DNA from: Streptomyces triticagri
GTDB taxonomy: Bacteria > Actinomycetota > Actinomycetes > Streptomycetales > Streptomycetaceae
Direction: 5' to 3'
Assembly (NCBI RefSeq): GCF_003429565.1
Contig: NZ_QUAK01000016.1
Location: forward strand, 1 to 64,000
Length of the DNA stretch: 64,000 nucleotides
Below are positions 53,779 through 62,629 of this stretch, in pieces. Made by a program: the position numbers and the translations under genes. The notes below the pieces were generated by a model that was not told the DNA's origin, searched no databases, and was given only the letters and a program-made list of their open reading frames with translations. Each line of letters starts with the position of its first letter. Position 1 is the stretch's first letter.

Positions 53779-53821
53779 GCAGGGTCCGGCCACGGTGCAC
53801 CACACCGTGGCTGGACCCTGC
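53779..53821. terminator. Long hairpin after the gene remnants, facing the alcohol dehydrogenase
   Basis: A 19-bp stem with one G-U pair (53779-53797 with 53803-53821) and a 5-nt loop lies 11 bp from the dehydrogenase stop. It can end transcription from both sides. Confidence 0.75.
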
Positions 53822-53832
53822 GTGTCGCTTGC

Positions 53833-54876
53833 TCAGATCGTGGCGGTGTCGATCACGAAGCGGTAGCGCACGTCCGAGCCGAGGACACGCTCGTACGCCT
53901 CGTTGATCTCGGCGGCCGCGATCAGCTCGATCTCGGCGCCCAGGCGGTGCTCGGCACAGAAGTCGAGCATCTCCTGGGTCTCGGCGATGCCGCCGATCGC
54001 CGATCCGGCGAGGATCTTGTTGCCGCCGATCAGGGAGAAGAGGTTGAGCGCGATCGGTTCCTCGGGCGCTCCGACGTTCACCAGCGCGCCGCCGACCTTG
54101 AGCAGGTTCAGGTACGCACCGAAGTCGAGCGGAGCGGAGACGGTGGACAGGATGATGTCGAAGCTGCCCGCGAGTTCCTCGAAGGTCTTCGGGTCACTGG
54201 TCGCGTAGTAGTGGTCCGCGCCGAGCCGGAGGCCGTCGTCCTTCTTGCGCAGCGACTGGGAGAGGACGGTGACCTCGGCGCCGAGCGCGTGGGCGATCTT
54301 CACGCCCATGTGGCCGAGGCCGCCGAGGCCGATCACGGCGACCTTCTTGCCGGGGCCGGCGCCCCAGTGCTTGAGCGGGGAGTACGTGGTGATGCCGGCG
54401 CAGAGCAGCGGCGCCGCCACGTCGAGGGAGATGCCGTCGGGGATGCCGACGACGAAGCCCTCGGTGACGACGACCTTCTGCGAATAGCCGCCGTAGGTGG
54501 GCTCGCCGTCCTTGCCGACGCCGTTGTACGTCTGGATGTTCCCCTCGAGGCAGTGCTGCTCGTGCCCGGACCGGCAGGGCTCGCAGACTCCGCAGGAGTC
54601 GACCATGCAGCCGACGCCGACGCGGTCACCGACCTTGAAGCGGGTGACGCCCGGGCCGACCTTCTCGACGATCCCGGCGATCTCGTGGCCCGGGACCATC
54701 GGGAAGATGGCTTCGCCCCACTCCTCGCGGGCCTGATGGATGTCGGAGTGACAGATTCCGGCGAACCGGATGTCGATCAGGACGTCGTGCTCACCGACGG
54801 TGCGGCGTTCGATGGTCGTGCGCTCCAGCGGGGCCTTGGCACTGGCAGCGGCGTATGCGGTAACAGTCGTGGTCAT
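53833..54876 (-). CDS. Zinc-dependent alcohol dehydrogenase (YahK/CAD-like)
   Basis: A medium-chain dehydrogenase of 347 residues. Catalytic zinc ligands are Cys in GICHSD, His-Glu in VPGHEIAG and a later Cys in [13 protein letters not shown]. The structural zinc lies in [15 protein letters not shown]. The cofactor motif is [17 protein letters not shown]. The closest type is the NADPH-dependent aldehyde reductase YahK and related cinnamyl-alcohol dehydrogenases. It is divergent from an XRE regulator 130 bp away, the probable controller. Confidence 0.92.
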   Translation of the reverse strand: MTTTVTAYAAASAKAPLERTTIERRTVGEHDVLIDIRFAGICHSDIHQAREEWGEAIFPMVPGHEIAGIVEKVGPGVTRFKVGDRVGVGCMVDSCGVCEPCRSGHEQHCLEGNIQTYNGVGKDGEPTYGGYSQKVVVTEGFVVGIPDGISLDVAAPLLCAGITTYSPLKHWGAGPGKKVAVIGLGGLGHMGVKIAHALGAEVTVLSQSLRKKDDGLRLGADHYYATSDPKTFEELAGSFDIILSTVSAPLDFGAYLNLLKVGGALVNVGAPEEPIALNLFSLIGGNKILAGSAIGGIAETQEMLDFCAEHRLGAEIELIAAAEINEAYERVLGSDVRYRFVIDTATI

Positions 54877-55005
54877 GGCCTCCACACTGCGCCTGCCGCG
54901 CCCCGATCCGCAAAGAATCCGCAGGTCACCGCTTTGCGTACGTTCGCTGGTCCTACTACTGGCGGGGTCAGGCTCGCGAGCGTACGACGGGGGACACTGG
55001 GGGAC

Positions 55006-55968
55006 ATGGACGAGAACGAAGCGGCTGCGACGGACCGCCCCGACCGCGCCGACAGGCCCGATCGCGCCGACCGGCCCGATCGCCCCGACCACCCGGAACA
55101 CCTGGACCGCAGGGCCGAGCTCAGCGAGTTTCTGCGCACCCGAAGGGCCCGGCTCCAGCCGGAGGACGTGGGGATCAGCTCGCACGGGCGCCACCGGCGG
55201 GTGCCGGGGCTGCGCCGCGAGGAGCTGGCCCAGCTGGCCGGGGTCTCGGTCGCGTACTACACGCGCCTGGAACAGGGCAACGGGCGCAACGTCTCGGCGG
55301 AGGTCCTCGACTCGATCGCCCGCGCCCTGCGCCTGAGCGACACCGAGCACGCGCACCTCGTCCATCTCGCCAGGCCCACCCGGCAGCAGCGCAGGCCCGC
55401 GGAGCAGAAGCGGCAGCAGCCGGTACGGCCCGCGCTGCGCCGGCTGCTCGACTCGCTGGACGGCGTGCCCGCGTACATCGCCGGTGCGCGCTCCGACATC
55501 CTCGCCTGGAACCGGATGGCGGCGGCGCTGTTCGGCGACTGGGGGCGGATGCCGAGGACCGACCGCAACTGGGCGCGGCTCACCTTCCTCAACCCGGACT
55601 ACCGGGAGCTGTTCCTCGACTGGGGCTCCAAGGCGGCCGACATGGTCAGCTATCTGCGGCTGTACGCGGGCCGGAATCCGGAGGACCCGGAGCTGTCCGC
55701 GCTGGTCGGCGAACTCTCGGTCAAGAGCGAGGAGTTCAGGAGGCTCTGGGCCACCCACGACGTGAAGGAGAAGGGCCACGGCGTCAAGCGCATGAGGCAC
55801 CCCCTGGTGGGCGAACTGACCCTCGCCTACGAGACGTTGCACCTCCCGGACGACGACGACCAGTCTCTGTGCATCTACCACGCCGAACCGTCGTCGGCCT
55901 CGGCGGAAGCGCTGCAGCTGCTTGCCAGTTGGGGGGTCGACGAGGAGGCCACGCGCGCGACGTCGTAG
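55006..55968 (+). CDS. XRE-family regulator with MmyB-type ligand domain
   Basis: A protein of 320 residues. An unusual N-terminal extension of about 35 residues is built from RPDRAD-like units. The helix-turn-helix ([21 protein letters not shown]) and a full MmyB domain (about 140-310) ending [20 protein letters not shown] follow. The ATG at 55006 has GGGGG immediately upstream. It likely controls the divergent alcohol dehydrogenase. Confidence 0.88.
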   Translation: MDENEAAATDRPDRADRPDRADRPDRPDHPEHLDRRAELSEFLRTRRARLQPEDVGISSHGRHRRVPGLRREELAQLAGVSVAYYTRLEQGNGRNVSAEVLDSIARALRLSDTEHAHLVHLARPTRQQRRPAEQKRQQPVRPALRRLLDSLDGVPAYIAGARSDILAWNRMAAALFGDWGRMPRTDRNWARLTFLNPDYRELFLDWGSKAADMVSYLRLYAGRNPEDPELSALVGELSVKSEEFRRLWATHDVKEKGHGVKRMRHPLVGELTLAYETLHLPDDDDQSLCIYHAEPSSASAEALQLLASWGVDEEATRATS

Positions 55969-56049
55969 GCGTGGTGCCGAGGTGCTCGGCTCGCACACCA
56001 TGGCGTCGTCGCCGGCCGAGCTCTGCGCCGGAGCCTTCCTCGCTGCGCG

Positions 56050-57222
56050 TCAGCTCTCGTCCGTGTCGACGTCGGCGGGTGTCGAGGTGTGGCGCCAGTA
56101 GCCGGTCATGCGGACCCGGGTCCGGTCGATGCGGCGCTCGCGGCGCAGGTGCTTACGGATGGCCGCCATCGAGCGTGACTCGGCGCCGCCCCACGCGTAG
56201 ACATTCCCGTCCGGGTGGTCGAGTGCGCGGACCGCGTCGTGGAGGAGCGTGGTGGTGCCGGCCGGCGCGTCGCCGCGGATCAGCCAGGTGACGTGGATGT
56301 CGGGCCGGTCGGGGAGCGGCAGGCGGTCGGCGTCGTCGCCGAGCTCGACGAACACGTGGGCCGGGGTGCCCTCGGGCAGGTTCTCGAGGATCACGCAGAT
56401 CGCCGGCAGGCCGGTCTCGTCGCCCACGAGAAGGAGCCAGTCGGTGTCGGCCGGGGGCTCGTAGATCGTGCGCGGTCCCCAGAGCGCCACCGGGTCGCCC
56501 GGCGCCGCGCCGGCCGCCCACGTCGCGGAGGGCCCGGGCTCGGTGTGGGTGTCGTCGCCGATGCCGTGGAGCACGAACAGCATGTCGATCTCGGCGACTT
56601 CGGGCCGCCAGCGGCGCAGTGTGTAGTAGCCGCCGATCGGCCGGTCCTCCTCGGCGAACCGGCCGAAGTCCTCCTGCGAGAACGAGGAGTCGACGGTGAG
56701 TTCGGTCCGGCCCGCAGGCGGAGTCATGACGTAGATGAACTGGTCGTGCCCACCGGGTGTGTACGAGCCGAGGTCGCCGCCGCCGAAGGTGATCTGCTTG
56801 AAGATCGGGGTGACCTGCTCGACCCGTACGACCGAAGTGACGCGCGTACGGATGGCGTTGACCTGTTGCGCCTGGCGCTCGGGGGTGGTCGGCGCGGTGA
56901 TGCCGAGGGCGTCCCGGGCACGGGCGGTGACCTCTAGGGTGAGCGACTGGATGTCGAAGAGCGTGGCGACGGGACGCGAGAAGGGCACCGCGGCCTCGTG
57001 GTGCACCCCGTCCTCGGTCGTGGCCCGCAGCGAAGGGCCGTGCACGTCGATGCCGGCGAACTTGGCGCTGTGCAGGTCGTCGCGGCCGAAGTGCGCGCGA
57101 CAGACGATCTCGACGGCGTCGGCGTACGTCCCGTTGAAGTGCTCGACATAGCGCGGGTTGACCTCGGCCACCTCGTCGGCGATGGAGGACGGTCCGGTCG
57201 CCGCGGCGTCGTTCGTCGTCAT
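56050..57222 (-). CDS. Siderophore-interacting protein (FAD-dependent ferric reductase)
   Basis: A protein of 390 residues. The SIP family segments are present in order: an N-terminal extension (about 1-110) with a DUF2470-like character, the FAD domain with GSYTPGGHDQFIYVMTP and GGYYTLRRWRPE, and the NADPH domain with LLLVGDETGLPAICVILE. The C-terminus is VYAWGGAESRSMAAIRKHLR. It frees iron by reducing ferric siderophores. An iron box overlaps the promoter just before the ATG, so repression by a DmdR/IdeR-type regulator under iron excess is expected. Confidence 0.9.
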   Translation of the reverse strand: MTTNDAAATGPSSIADEVAEVNPRYVEHFNGTYADAVEIVCRAHFGRDDLHSAKFAGIDVHGPSLRATTEDGVHHEAAVPFSRPVATLFDIQSLTLEVTARARDALGITAPTTPERQAQQVNAIRTRVTSVVRVEQVTPIFKQITFGGGDLGSYTPGGHDQFIYVMTPPAGRTELTVDSSFSQEDFGRFAEEDRPIGGYYTLRRWRPEVAEIDMLFVLHGIGDDTHTEPGPSATWAAGAAPGDPVALWGPRTIYEPPADTDWLLLVGDETGLPAICVILENLPEGTPAHVFVELGDDADRLPLPDRPDIHVTWLIRGDAPAGTTTLLHDAVRALDHPDGNVYAWGGAESRSMAAIRKHLRRERRIDRTRVRMTGYWRHTSTPADVDTDES

Positions 57223-57223
57223 G

Positions 57224-57242
57224 TTAGGCAAGCCTATCCTCT
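57224..57242 (-). promoter_or_regulatory. Iron box (DmdR/IdeR-type operator)
   Basis: Read on the minus strand the site is AGAGGATAGGCTTGCCTAA. It agrees with the consensus TTAGGTTAGGCTAACCTAA at 14 of 19 positions, including TAGGCT and CCTAA. It ends one base before the start codon. Confidence 0.7.
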
Positions 57243-57414
57243 GCTGCGAGCGCCCGGAGCGCTGGCTCGAAGGATCCGCGACGCTGTCCGCTCGGACGCG
57301 AGGTAATTGACGCCATGGCGGGAAAAATAAACGCGGTGTAGATTTTCTCCATGGGGGCGATCCGACCTCCCCTTCGTGCCCCTCCCTGGCCACATGACAA
57401 CTTACGGAGGAACC

Positions 57415-58263
57415 ATGCAGAAGCAGAACTGGCTCATCACGGGCGTCAGTACGGGCCTTGGCCGCGCCATGGCCGAGGCCGCCCTGACGGCAGGACATTC
57501 CGTCGTCGGCACCGTGCGCTCGGAGGGCGACCTGCGCGCCTTCGAAGCTCTCGAGCCCGGACGCGCTCACGGCCGGATACTGGATGTGACCGACAGCGAG
57601 TCCGTCTCCACCGTGTTCGCGGAGGTGGAGCAGAACGTCGGCGCGATGGACGTCGTGGTCGCCAACGCCGGCTACGGCCTCGAGGGCACCTTCGAGGAGA
57701 CTCCGCTGACCGAGGTGCGGCGGCAGTTCGAGGTCAATGTGTTCGGGGCCATGGCCACGCTGCAGGCGGCCCTGCCGTACCTGCGCCGGCGTCGCCGCGG
57801 GCACCTGATGGCCGTCACTTCCATGGGCGGGCTCATGGCCGTGCCGGGCATGTCGGCCTACTGTGGCAGCAAGTTCGCCCTGGAGGGAGTTCTGGAGGCG
57901 CTGGGCAAGGAGGTCGCGCAGTTCGGGATCCACGTGACGGCGATCGAACCGGGCTCGTTCCGTACCGATTGGGCCGGACGCTCCATGACGCGCGCCGGCC
58001 GATCCGTCGACGACTACGACGAGCTGTTCACTCCCATCCGCGAAGGGCGGAAGAAGGCCAGCGGGAACCAGTTGGGCAACCCGGCGAAGGCGGGCGAAGC
58101 CGTCGTGCACATCGCGTCGGTCGCTCAGCCACCCGCGCACCTCGTCCTCGGCTCGGACGCCCTGCGGCTGGTGACGGCCGCCCGTACGGCCGTCGACGAG
58201 GACATCCGTACGTGGGAGTCCCTGTCGCGGACGACCGACTTCGCCGAGGGTGCGCAGCTCTGA
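57415..58263 (+). CDS. Short-chain dehydrogenase/reductase
   Basis: A protein of 282 residues. The cofactor motif is LITGVSTGLGRAMAEAA, then VVANAGYGLEG and the active site TSMGGLMAVPGMSAYCGSKFA (S, YxxxK). This is the Ypr1/retinol-dehydrogenase-like SDR type frequent in Streptomyces. GGAGG lies 4 nt before the ATG. Its stop and the TetR start share one base (TGATG), so it is co-translated with its likely regulator. Confidence 0.92.
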   Translation: MQKQNWLITGVSTGLGRAMAEAALTAGHSVVGTVRSEGDLRAFEALEPGRAHGRILDVTDSESVSTVFAEVEQNVGAMDVVVANAGYGLEGTFEETPLTEVRRQFEVNVFGAMATLQAALPYLRRRRRGHLMAVTSMGGLMAVPGMSAYCGSKFALEGVLEALGKEVAQFGIHVTAIEPGSFRTDWAGRSMTRAGRSVDDYDELFTPIREGRKKASGNQLGNPAKAGEAVVHIASVAQPPAHLVLGSDALRLVTAARTAVDEDIRTWESLSRTTDFAEGAQL

Positions 58264-58877
58264 TGTCCGGCCACCACCCCGCGCGCGGCCGACGTGCCGG
58301 CGAACGAAAAGGCGACCTGCGGGAACGCGCCATTCTCGACACGTGCGAGACCCTCCTCGCGGAGAAGGGCTACGACGCCATGAAGGTCGGCGACATCGCC
58401 CAGGGCGCCGGCATCACTCGCGGAGCCCTGTATTTCTACTTCGGCTCCAAGCAGGAGGTGGTCGCGGCGCTCGTGGCGAGGACCGTCGAGCACCTGTGGG
58501 AACGATCCAGGGTCGCCGCGGAGACCACCGAGCCGCGCCAGGCCATCACCGCGGCCATGCGGCGGACCATCGAGCTGTGGGCCGAGCACGGCCTGGTCAT
58601 GCGTACCGCGATCGATCTCTCGCTGACAGTGCCGGAGATCGGCGAACTGTGGAGCCACACGGCCGACTTGTTCATCGATGCCATCCGGGCCGTACTCGAA
58701 CGGGCCGGTGTTCCGGCGGGCGACGCACCGCACCAGGCATCGGCGATGGCACGCGCCCTGTGTTGGATGATCGAGCGGACCTTCTACCACGCCTCACAGG
58801 ATTCCCCGGAGCAGCTGCAGCAGGCGTCCGCGACCTGTGAGCACATCTGGATGACAACCGCCGGCCTGACCGCCTGA
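58263..58877 (+). CDS. TetR-family regulator
   Basis: A protein of 204 residues. The helix-turn-helix includes RAILDTCETLLAEKGYDAMK and IAQGAGITRGALYFYFGSKQE. The ligand domain resembles the EthR-type C-terminus (about 90-195, with FIDAIRAVLERAG). It is coupled to the preceding SDR gene and probably represses that operon. Confidence 0.9.
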   Translation: MSGHHPARGRRAGERKGDLRERAILDTCETLLAEKGYDAMKVGDIAQGAGITRGALYFYFGSKQEVVAALVARTVEHLWERSRVAAETTEPRQAITAAMRRTIELWAEHGLVMRTAIDLSLTVPEIGELWSHTADLFIDAIRAVLERAGVPAGDAPHQASAMARALCWMIERTFYHASQDSPEQLQQASATCEHIWMTTAGLTA

Positions 58878-58886
58878 CCGCCTGAG

Positions 58887-58908
58887 CCCGGTGTCTCACC
58901 ACACCGGG
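58887..58908. terminator. Hairpin between convergent TetR genes
   Basis: An 8-bp perfect stem (58887-58894 with 58901-58908) with a 6-nt loop lies between the stops of the two convergent regulator genes. Confidence 0.6.
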
Positions 58909-58916
58909 TGTCTCGC

Positions 58917-59522
58917 TCAGGACACCTCCGCCTCGTAGGAGCCGGTGCGTTCCCGGAGTAGCCCTTCGACGCCCACGAGGAAGGTGTGGGCCACCAGTTC
59001 GGGGTCGAAGAGGCAGCCGGCCGCCATCGCGCCGTCCCTGAGCATGACGACGTGTCGTGCGGGCGGGTCGGCGGGTGCGTCGCCGGTGTGCGCCAGCAGG
59101 TCCGTCACGGTGTTCAGGAACCACTGGCGGTGGCCCAGGATGAACTGGTGAATCGGGTGGGCGGGATCGCCGTACTCGGCGGCCGCGTTGAGGAAGGCGC
59201 AACCACGGAAGCCGGGTGTGCGGATGCTGTCGGCGATGGACCGGGCGACGGCGAGGATCTGTTCGACGGGTGAGTCGCTGCTCGCCTGTGCGGCGGCGAT
59301 CTGAGCCCGGATGCCCTGGTCGGCTTGGTCGAGGTAGGCGAGGACGAGGTCTTCCTTGCCCGAGAAGTGCCGGTAGAGAGTGGCCCGGGTGACCTTGGCC
59401 TCCGCCGTGATGCGGTCGATGCCGACGGAGTGGATTCCTTCCGCGTAGAAGATCCTGGTCGCGGTGGTGAGCAGTCGTGCTCTCGCTTCGGAGACGCCTC
59501 CGCTCTCTGGGCTTCGATTCAT
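58917..59522 (-). CDS. TetR-family regulator (paralog of 61025-61633)
   Basis: A protein of 201 residues. The helix-turn-helix reads LLTTATRIFYAEGIHSVGID and KVTRATLYRHFSGKEDL. The ligand domain has SIRTPGFRGCAFLNAAAEYG and GAMAAGCLFDPELVAHTF. It shares the same pattern with the regulator at 61025-61633. Both face genes through the same AGAACGTTCGGTCTTGACA operator, so it should repress the molybdopterin enzyme operon and perhaps the other pair. Confidence 0.92.
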   Translation of the reverse strand: MNRSPESGGVSEARARLLTTATRIFYAEGIHSVGIDRITAEAKVTRATLYRHFSGKEDLVLAYLDQADQGIRAQIAAAQASSDSPVEQILAVARSIADSIRTPGFRGCAFLNAAAEYGDPAHPIHQFILGHRQWFLNTVTDLLAHTGDAPADPPARHVVMLRDGAMAAGCLFDPELVAHTFLVGVEGLLRERTGSYEAEVS

Positions 59523-59544
59523 CCCGGCAGGCTACCAGACAGGG

Positions 59545-59586
59545 AGAACGTTCGGTCTTGACAGGGGTTCGTTCGGTCGCTGTACT
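59545..59586 (+). promoter_or_regulatory. Promoter with duplicated TetR operator for the molybdopterin operon
   Basis: TTGACA (59558-59563), 17 bp, TGTACT (59581-59586) form the promoter. The 9-mer CGTTCGGTC occurs at 59549-59557 and again at 59570-59578, exactly 21 bp (two helical turns) apart, one copy abutting the -35 and the other between -35 and -10. Confidence 0.65.
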
Positions 59587-59609
59587 GATGCACAGGGGCG
59601 GAGGCGCCC

Positions 59610-60365
59610 ATGACGCGCCCTCAAGGGGAGATGGCACAGGTGGACTCCGAACAGCCCGATACGCGGGGCGCTCCAGTGGGTCGGCGCGTCCTCCTCGGCA
59701 CCCTCGGTCTCGGCGCGGTGGGGGTGCTGGCCGCGCCCGTGCTGCAGCGGGGGATGGAGGCGTTCCTCGGTGGCGCCGCCGAGGTGGATCCCATCGGGGT
59801 GACGGGACTGCTGCCGAACGGTGGTGGCTTTCGCTACTACTCGGTGACCTCGTCCGTTCCCCGCAAGGACGCCGACAGTTACCGGCTCACCGTCGACGGT
59901 CTGGTCGACCGCCCCACGACGTACGGCCTGGCCGACCTCAGGGCGCTGCCGCAGACCCGCATGGTGCGCGACATCCAGTGCGTCACCGGGTGGCGGGTGC
60001 CCGGTACGCCGATGGAGGGTGTGCGACTGTCCGAGCTCCTGGACGCCGCGGGGGTGCGCTCCTCCGCGGGTGCGGTGCGCTTCACCTGCTTCGACGGGGC
60101 GTACTCGGAGAGCCTCACCCTGGAGCAGGCGCGCCGTGCGGACGTGCTGGTCGCGCTGCGCATGCAGGACGAGGACATCGGTCACAACCACGGCGGCCCG
60201 GCCCGTCTGTACGTGGCACCCATGTACTTCTACAAGTCCGCCAAGTGGCTCTCCGGCATCACGGTCACGAAGGATGTGCGGCCCGGCTACTGGGAACGGC
60301 GCGGCTACGACGTCGATGCCTGGGTGGGCCGTTCGAACGGACGGGACGATGAGCCCACGACCTGA
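59610..60365 (+). CDS. Tat-exported molybdopterin-dependent oxidoreductase (sulfite-oxidase fold)
   Basis: A protein of 251 residues. The Tat signal RRVLLGTLGLGAVGVLAAP is at the N-terminus. The sulfite-oxidase-like core (about 75-230) contains the Mo-ligand Cys in IQCVTGWRVPGTPMEGVRLS, then HNHGGPARLYVAPMYFYKSAKWLSG in part. It is shorter than sulfite oxidases and lacks a heme domain. GGAGG precedes the ATG at 59610. A 17-nt overlap links it to a cytochrome b gene, giving an MsrP/YedYZ-like pair with a possible role in periplasmic sulfoxide or sulfite chemistry. Confidence 0.88.
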   Translation: MTRPQGEMAQVDSEQPDTRGAPVGRRVLLGTLGLGAVGVLAAPVLQRGMEAFLGGAAEVDPIGVTGLLPNGGGFRYYSVTSSVPRKDADSYRLTVDGLVDRPTTYGLADLRALPQTRMVRDIQCVTGWRVPGTPMEGVRLSELLDAAGVRSSAGAVRFTCFDGAYSESLTLEQARRADVLVALRMQDEDIGHNHGGPARLYVAPMYFYKSAKWLSGITVTKDVRPGYWERRGYDVDAWVGRSNGRDDEPTT

Positions 60366-60972
60366 CGCCGACCGGGCCGCCTCGGACGTGCGGCGCTTCA
60401 GCCCGGCCGTGCGCTGGACCCACCGTGCGACGGCCCTGCTGATGGGTGTGTGCGTGCTGACCGCGGCCCTCCTGTACGTCCCCGCACTCGCCCAACTCGT
60501 CGGCCGGCGGGCCCTGGTGGTCACCGTGCACGAGTGGACGGGAGTCGCCCTGCCCGTCCCGGTGCTGGTCGGCCTCGGCTCGCGCGCCCTGCGTGCCGAC
60601 CTGAGCCTGCTCAATCGCTTCGGTGCGCACGACGGCCGCTGGCTCAGGGCCGCGCTGCGCCGGGACAAGCGGCCGTCGTCCCGTCCGGCGCACAAGTTCA
60701 ACGCGGGGCAGAAGCTCTACGCCGCCTGGGCGGCCGGCGCCACGCTCGTCATGCTCGGTACCGGCCTGATGATGTGGTTCACCCACCTCACCCCGCTGAT
60801 GTGGCGCACCGGCGCCACGTTCGTGCACGACTGGCTGGCCCTCACCCTGGGCATCGTCCTCGCCGGTCACATCGGCATGGCCATGGCCGACCCGGAGGCC
60901 CGACGTGGGATGCGTACGGGCTCCGTCTCACGAGTCTGGGCGGAACACGAGCACTCGCTGTGGCGGCCGTGA
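60349..60972 (+). CDS. Cytochrome b561-type membrane heme subunit
   Basis: A protein of 207 residues with about four helices. Candidate heme ligands are His in FSPAVRWTHRATALLMG, TVHEWTGVALP, FVHDWLALTLG and VLAGHIGMAMAD. The N-terminus matches cytochrome b/b6-type subunits of formate dehydrogenase. It overlaps the molybdopterin gene by 17 nt and probably passes quinol electrons to it. Confidence 0.87.
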   Translation: MSPRPDADRAASDVRRFSPAVRWTHRATALLMGVCVLTAALLYVPALAQLVGRRALVVTVHEWTGVALPVPVLVGLGSRALRADLSLLNRFGAHDGRWLRAALRRDKRPSSRPAHKFNAGQKLYAAWAAGATLVMLGTGLMMWFTHLTPLMWRTGATFVHDWLALTLGIVLAGHIGMAMADPEARRGMRTGSVSRVWAEHEHSLWRP

Positions 60973-61024
60973 ACGGGACATCGTGGGCGGATCGATGACG
61001 GCTGCGATCTGTGACGGCTGCGAT

Positions 61025-61633
61025 CTACGACGGCTTGGGGGAGGAGCGTGTGGAGTGGACTTCGAGGAGTCTCTCCATGCCGGTCAGGAAGGTTTCGGTC
61101 ACCAGCGCCGGGTCGAAGAGGCAGCCTGAGGCCATCGCGCCGTCGCGCATCATCACGAAGTGCTGTGCGGCGCGCTCGGCGGACTGCTCGTGAATCCTGG
61201 AGACAAGTCCGATGGATGTGTCCAGGAACCACTGTCGGTGCTCGAGCACGGCCCTGTGCACCGGGTGATCCGCGTCGGGGTACTCGGCGACGGCGTTGAG
61301 GAAGGCGCAGCCCCGGAAGCCCGGCGACCGGATGCTCTCGGCGATCGATGAACCGAGCGACCGGATGGTGTCGGCGGCCGAGAGTTGCGCGGCCACGGCC
61401 GCGTCGACCTGGTCGTGTACCGCACGGTGGGCTTCCGTGAGGTAGGCGACCACCAGGGTCTCCTTGCTGGGGAAATGGCGGTAGAAGGTCGCGCGCGTGA
61501 CTCGCGCCTCCGCGACGATCCGGTCGACGCCGACGCTGTGGATCCCCTCCGCGTAGAACAGCTGGCCGGCCGTCTTGAGCAGCCGGGTCCGCGCCTCGGA
61601 CGGCGGCCGGCTGTCGGATTCCCTGAGCACCAT
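61025..61633 (-). CDS. TetR-family regulator (paralog of 58917-59522)
   Basis: A protein of 202 residues. Key segments are LLKTAGQLFYAEGIHSVGVD, RVTRATFYRHFPSKETL, RSPGFRGCAFLNAVAEYP and GAMASGCLFDPALVTETF. It matches the regulator at 58917-59522 along its length. It is divergent from the small membrane protein gene, with the shared operator in between. A degraded third pair of this kind lies at 53290-53479. Confidence 0.92.
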   Translation of the reverse strand: MVLRESDSRPPSEARTRLLKTAGQLFYAEGIHSVGVDRIVAEARVTRATFYRHFPSKETLVVAYLTEAHRAVHDQVDAAVAAQLSAADTIRSLGSSIAESIRSPGFRGCAFLNAVAEYPDADHPVHRAVLEHRQWFLDTSIGLVSRIHEQSAERAAQHFVMMRDGAMASGCLFDPALVTETFLTGMERLLEVHSTRSSPKPS

Positions 61634-61651
61634 GCGGCCATCGTAGCGGGT

Positions 61652-61717
61652 AGAACGTTCGGTCTTGACAAGCCTCCTGGCGCTTGCCAGGCTGTAGGCG
61701 AACAGAACGTTCAGTCT
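61652..61717 (+). promoter_or_regulatory. Promoter with two TetR operators for the small membrane protein
   Basis: TTGACA (61665-61670), 17 bp, CAGGCT (61688-61693) make a canonical promoter. The 9-mer CGTTCGGTC is at 61656-61664 and a one-mismatch copy CGTTCAGTC at 61708-61716, 52 bp apart, bracketing the promoter. The 19-mer 61652-61670 is identical to 59545-59563. About 200 bp of leader follow before the start codon with no other obvious signal. Confidence 0.65.
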
Positions 61718-61918
61718 CGCAAGGCTCGAGGGGACGCTCTTCGCCCTCTACAGGCCCATGACCCCAGGTGTTCGGACTGACCGCAGGTGTTCCGACGTGG
61801 ATCCCGAGCGATCGCGCCGCACCGAATGGGGTCGGACCGTGCGGCCGACCCGATCGAGACGGCGGGCCGGAGACAGGCCTGCGCCCTTCGTCCTTCGCAT
61901 TCCATCGAAAGGATCACC

Positions 61919-62479
61919 ATGACCAGCATTGCCGCACCCTCGAACGTCACCGGGACCGCCTCTGCTCTGCGGAGGCTCTACTTCGTCCGGTTCGCGTTCG
62001 CCATCGTCTGGGCCCTGGTGATGTTCACGATGGCCAAGGAGATCAGTCCCGCCGCAGCCGTGCTGCTGGTGCTCTATCCACTGTTCGACGTCGGCGCCGC
62101 CGTCGTCGACGCGAACGCCTCACGCGCGACCCGCTCGCCGGTTCTGCTGTACGTCAACATGGCGGTCAGCTTCGTCGCGGCCCTGGGTGTGGCCCTCGCC
62201 GCCACGTCCGGCATTCCCGCAGTACTGCGGGTCTGGGGAGCCTGGGCGATCGTGGCCGGCCTCGTCCAGCTGATCGTGGCCGTTCCCCGTCGCCAACTGG
62301 GCGGCCAGTGGCCGATGATCCTCAGCGGCGGCATCTCGGTGCTCGCCGGCGCCTCGTTCGTGGCGTCCGCCGGCGCCGACGACCCCACGCTGGCCAGTGC
62401 GATCGGCTACGCGATCCCGGGCGGCATCTTCTTCCTCATCTCGGCCCTGCGTCTGGGCCGCACCGCCAAGGCCGCCTGA
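61919..62479 (+). CDS. Small multi-span membrane protein (DUF308-like)
   Basis: A protein of 186 residues with about six helices and no catalytic motif. It resembles DUF308/HdeD-type membrane proteins in pattern (VFAIVWALVMFTMAKE-like first helix; GYAIPGGIFFLISALRLG last). Function unknown. AAAGGA stands 6 nt before the ATG. It is controlled by the divergent TetR operator. A truncated relative lies at 53345-53479. Confidence 0.78.
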   Translation: MTSIAAPSNVTGTASALRRLYFVRFAFAIVWALVMFTMAKEISPAAAVLLVLYPLFDVGAAVVDANASRATRSPVLLYVNMAVSFVAALGVALAATSGIPAVLRVWGAWAIVAGLVQLIVAVPRRQLGGQWPMILSGGISVLAGASFVASAGADDPTLASAIGYAIPGGIFFLISALRLGRTAKAA

Positions 62480-62629
62480 CATGAGCGAGCACACGTACGA
62501 CGTGGACGCTCCCCGATCCGTCAGTCGCGCTGCAGGAGTGGGTCGTTCGGCTTCGTCGTGGCGGGACGTCGTAGTTGGGGGAGGGCCGTTGGTGCGAGGT
62601 GGGAGGCCCGGTGGAGGTGTTCGTGCAGG

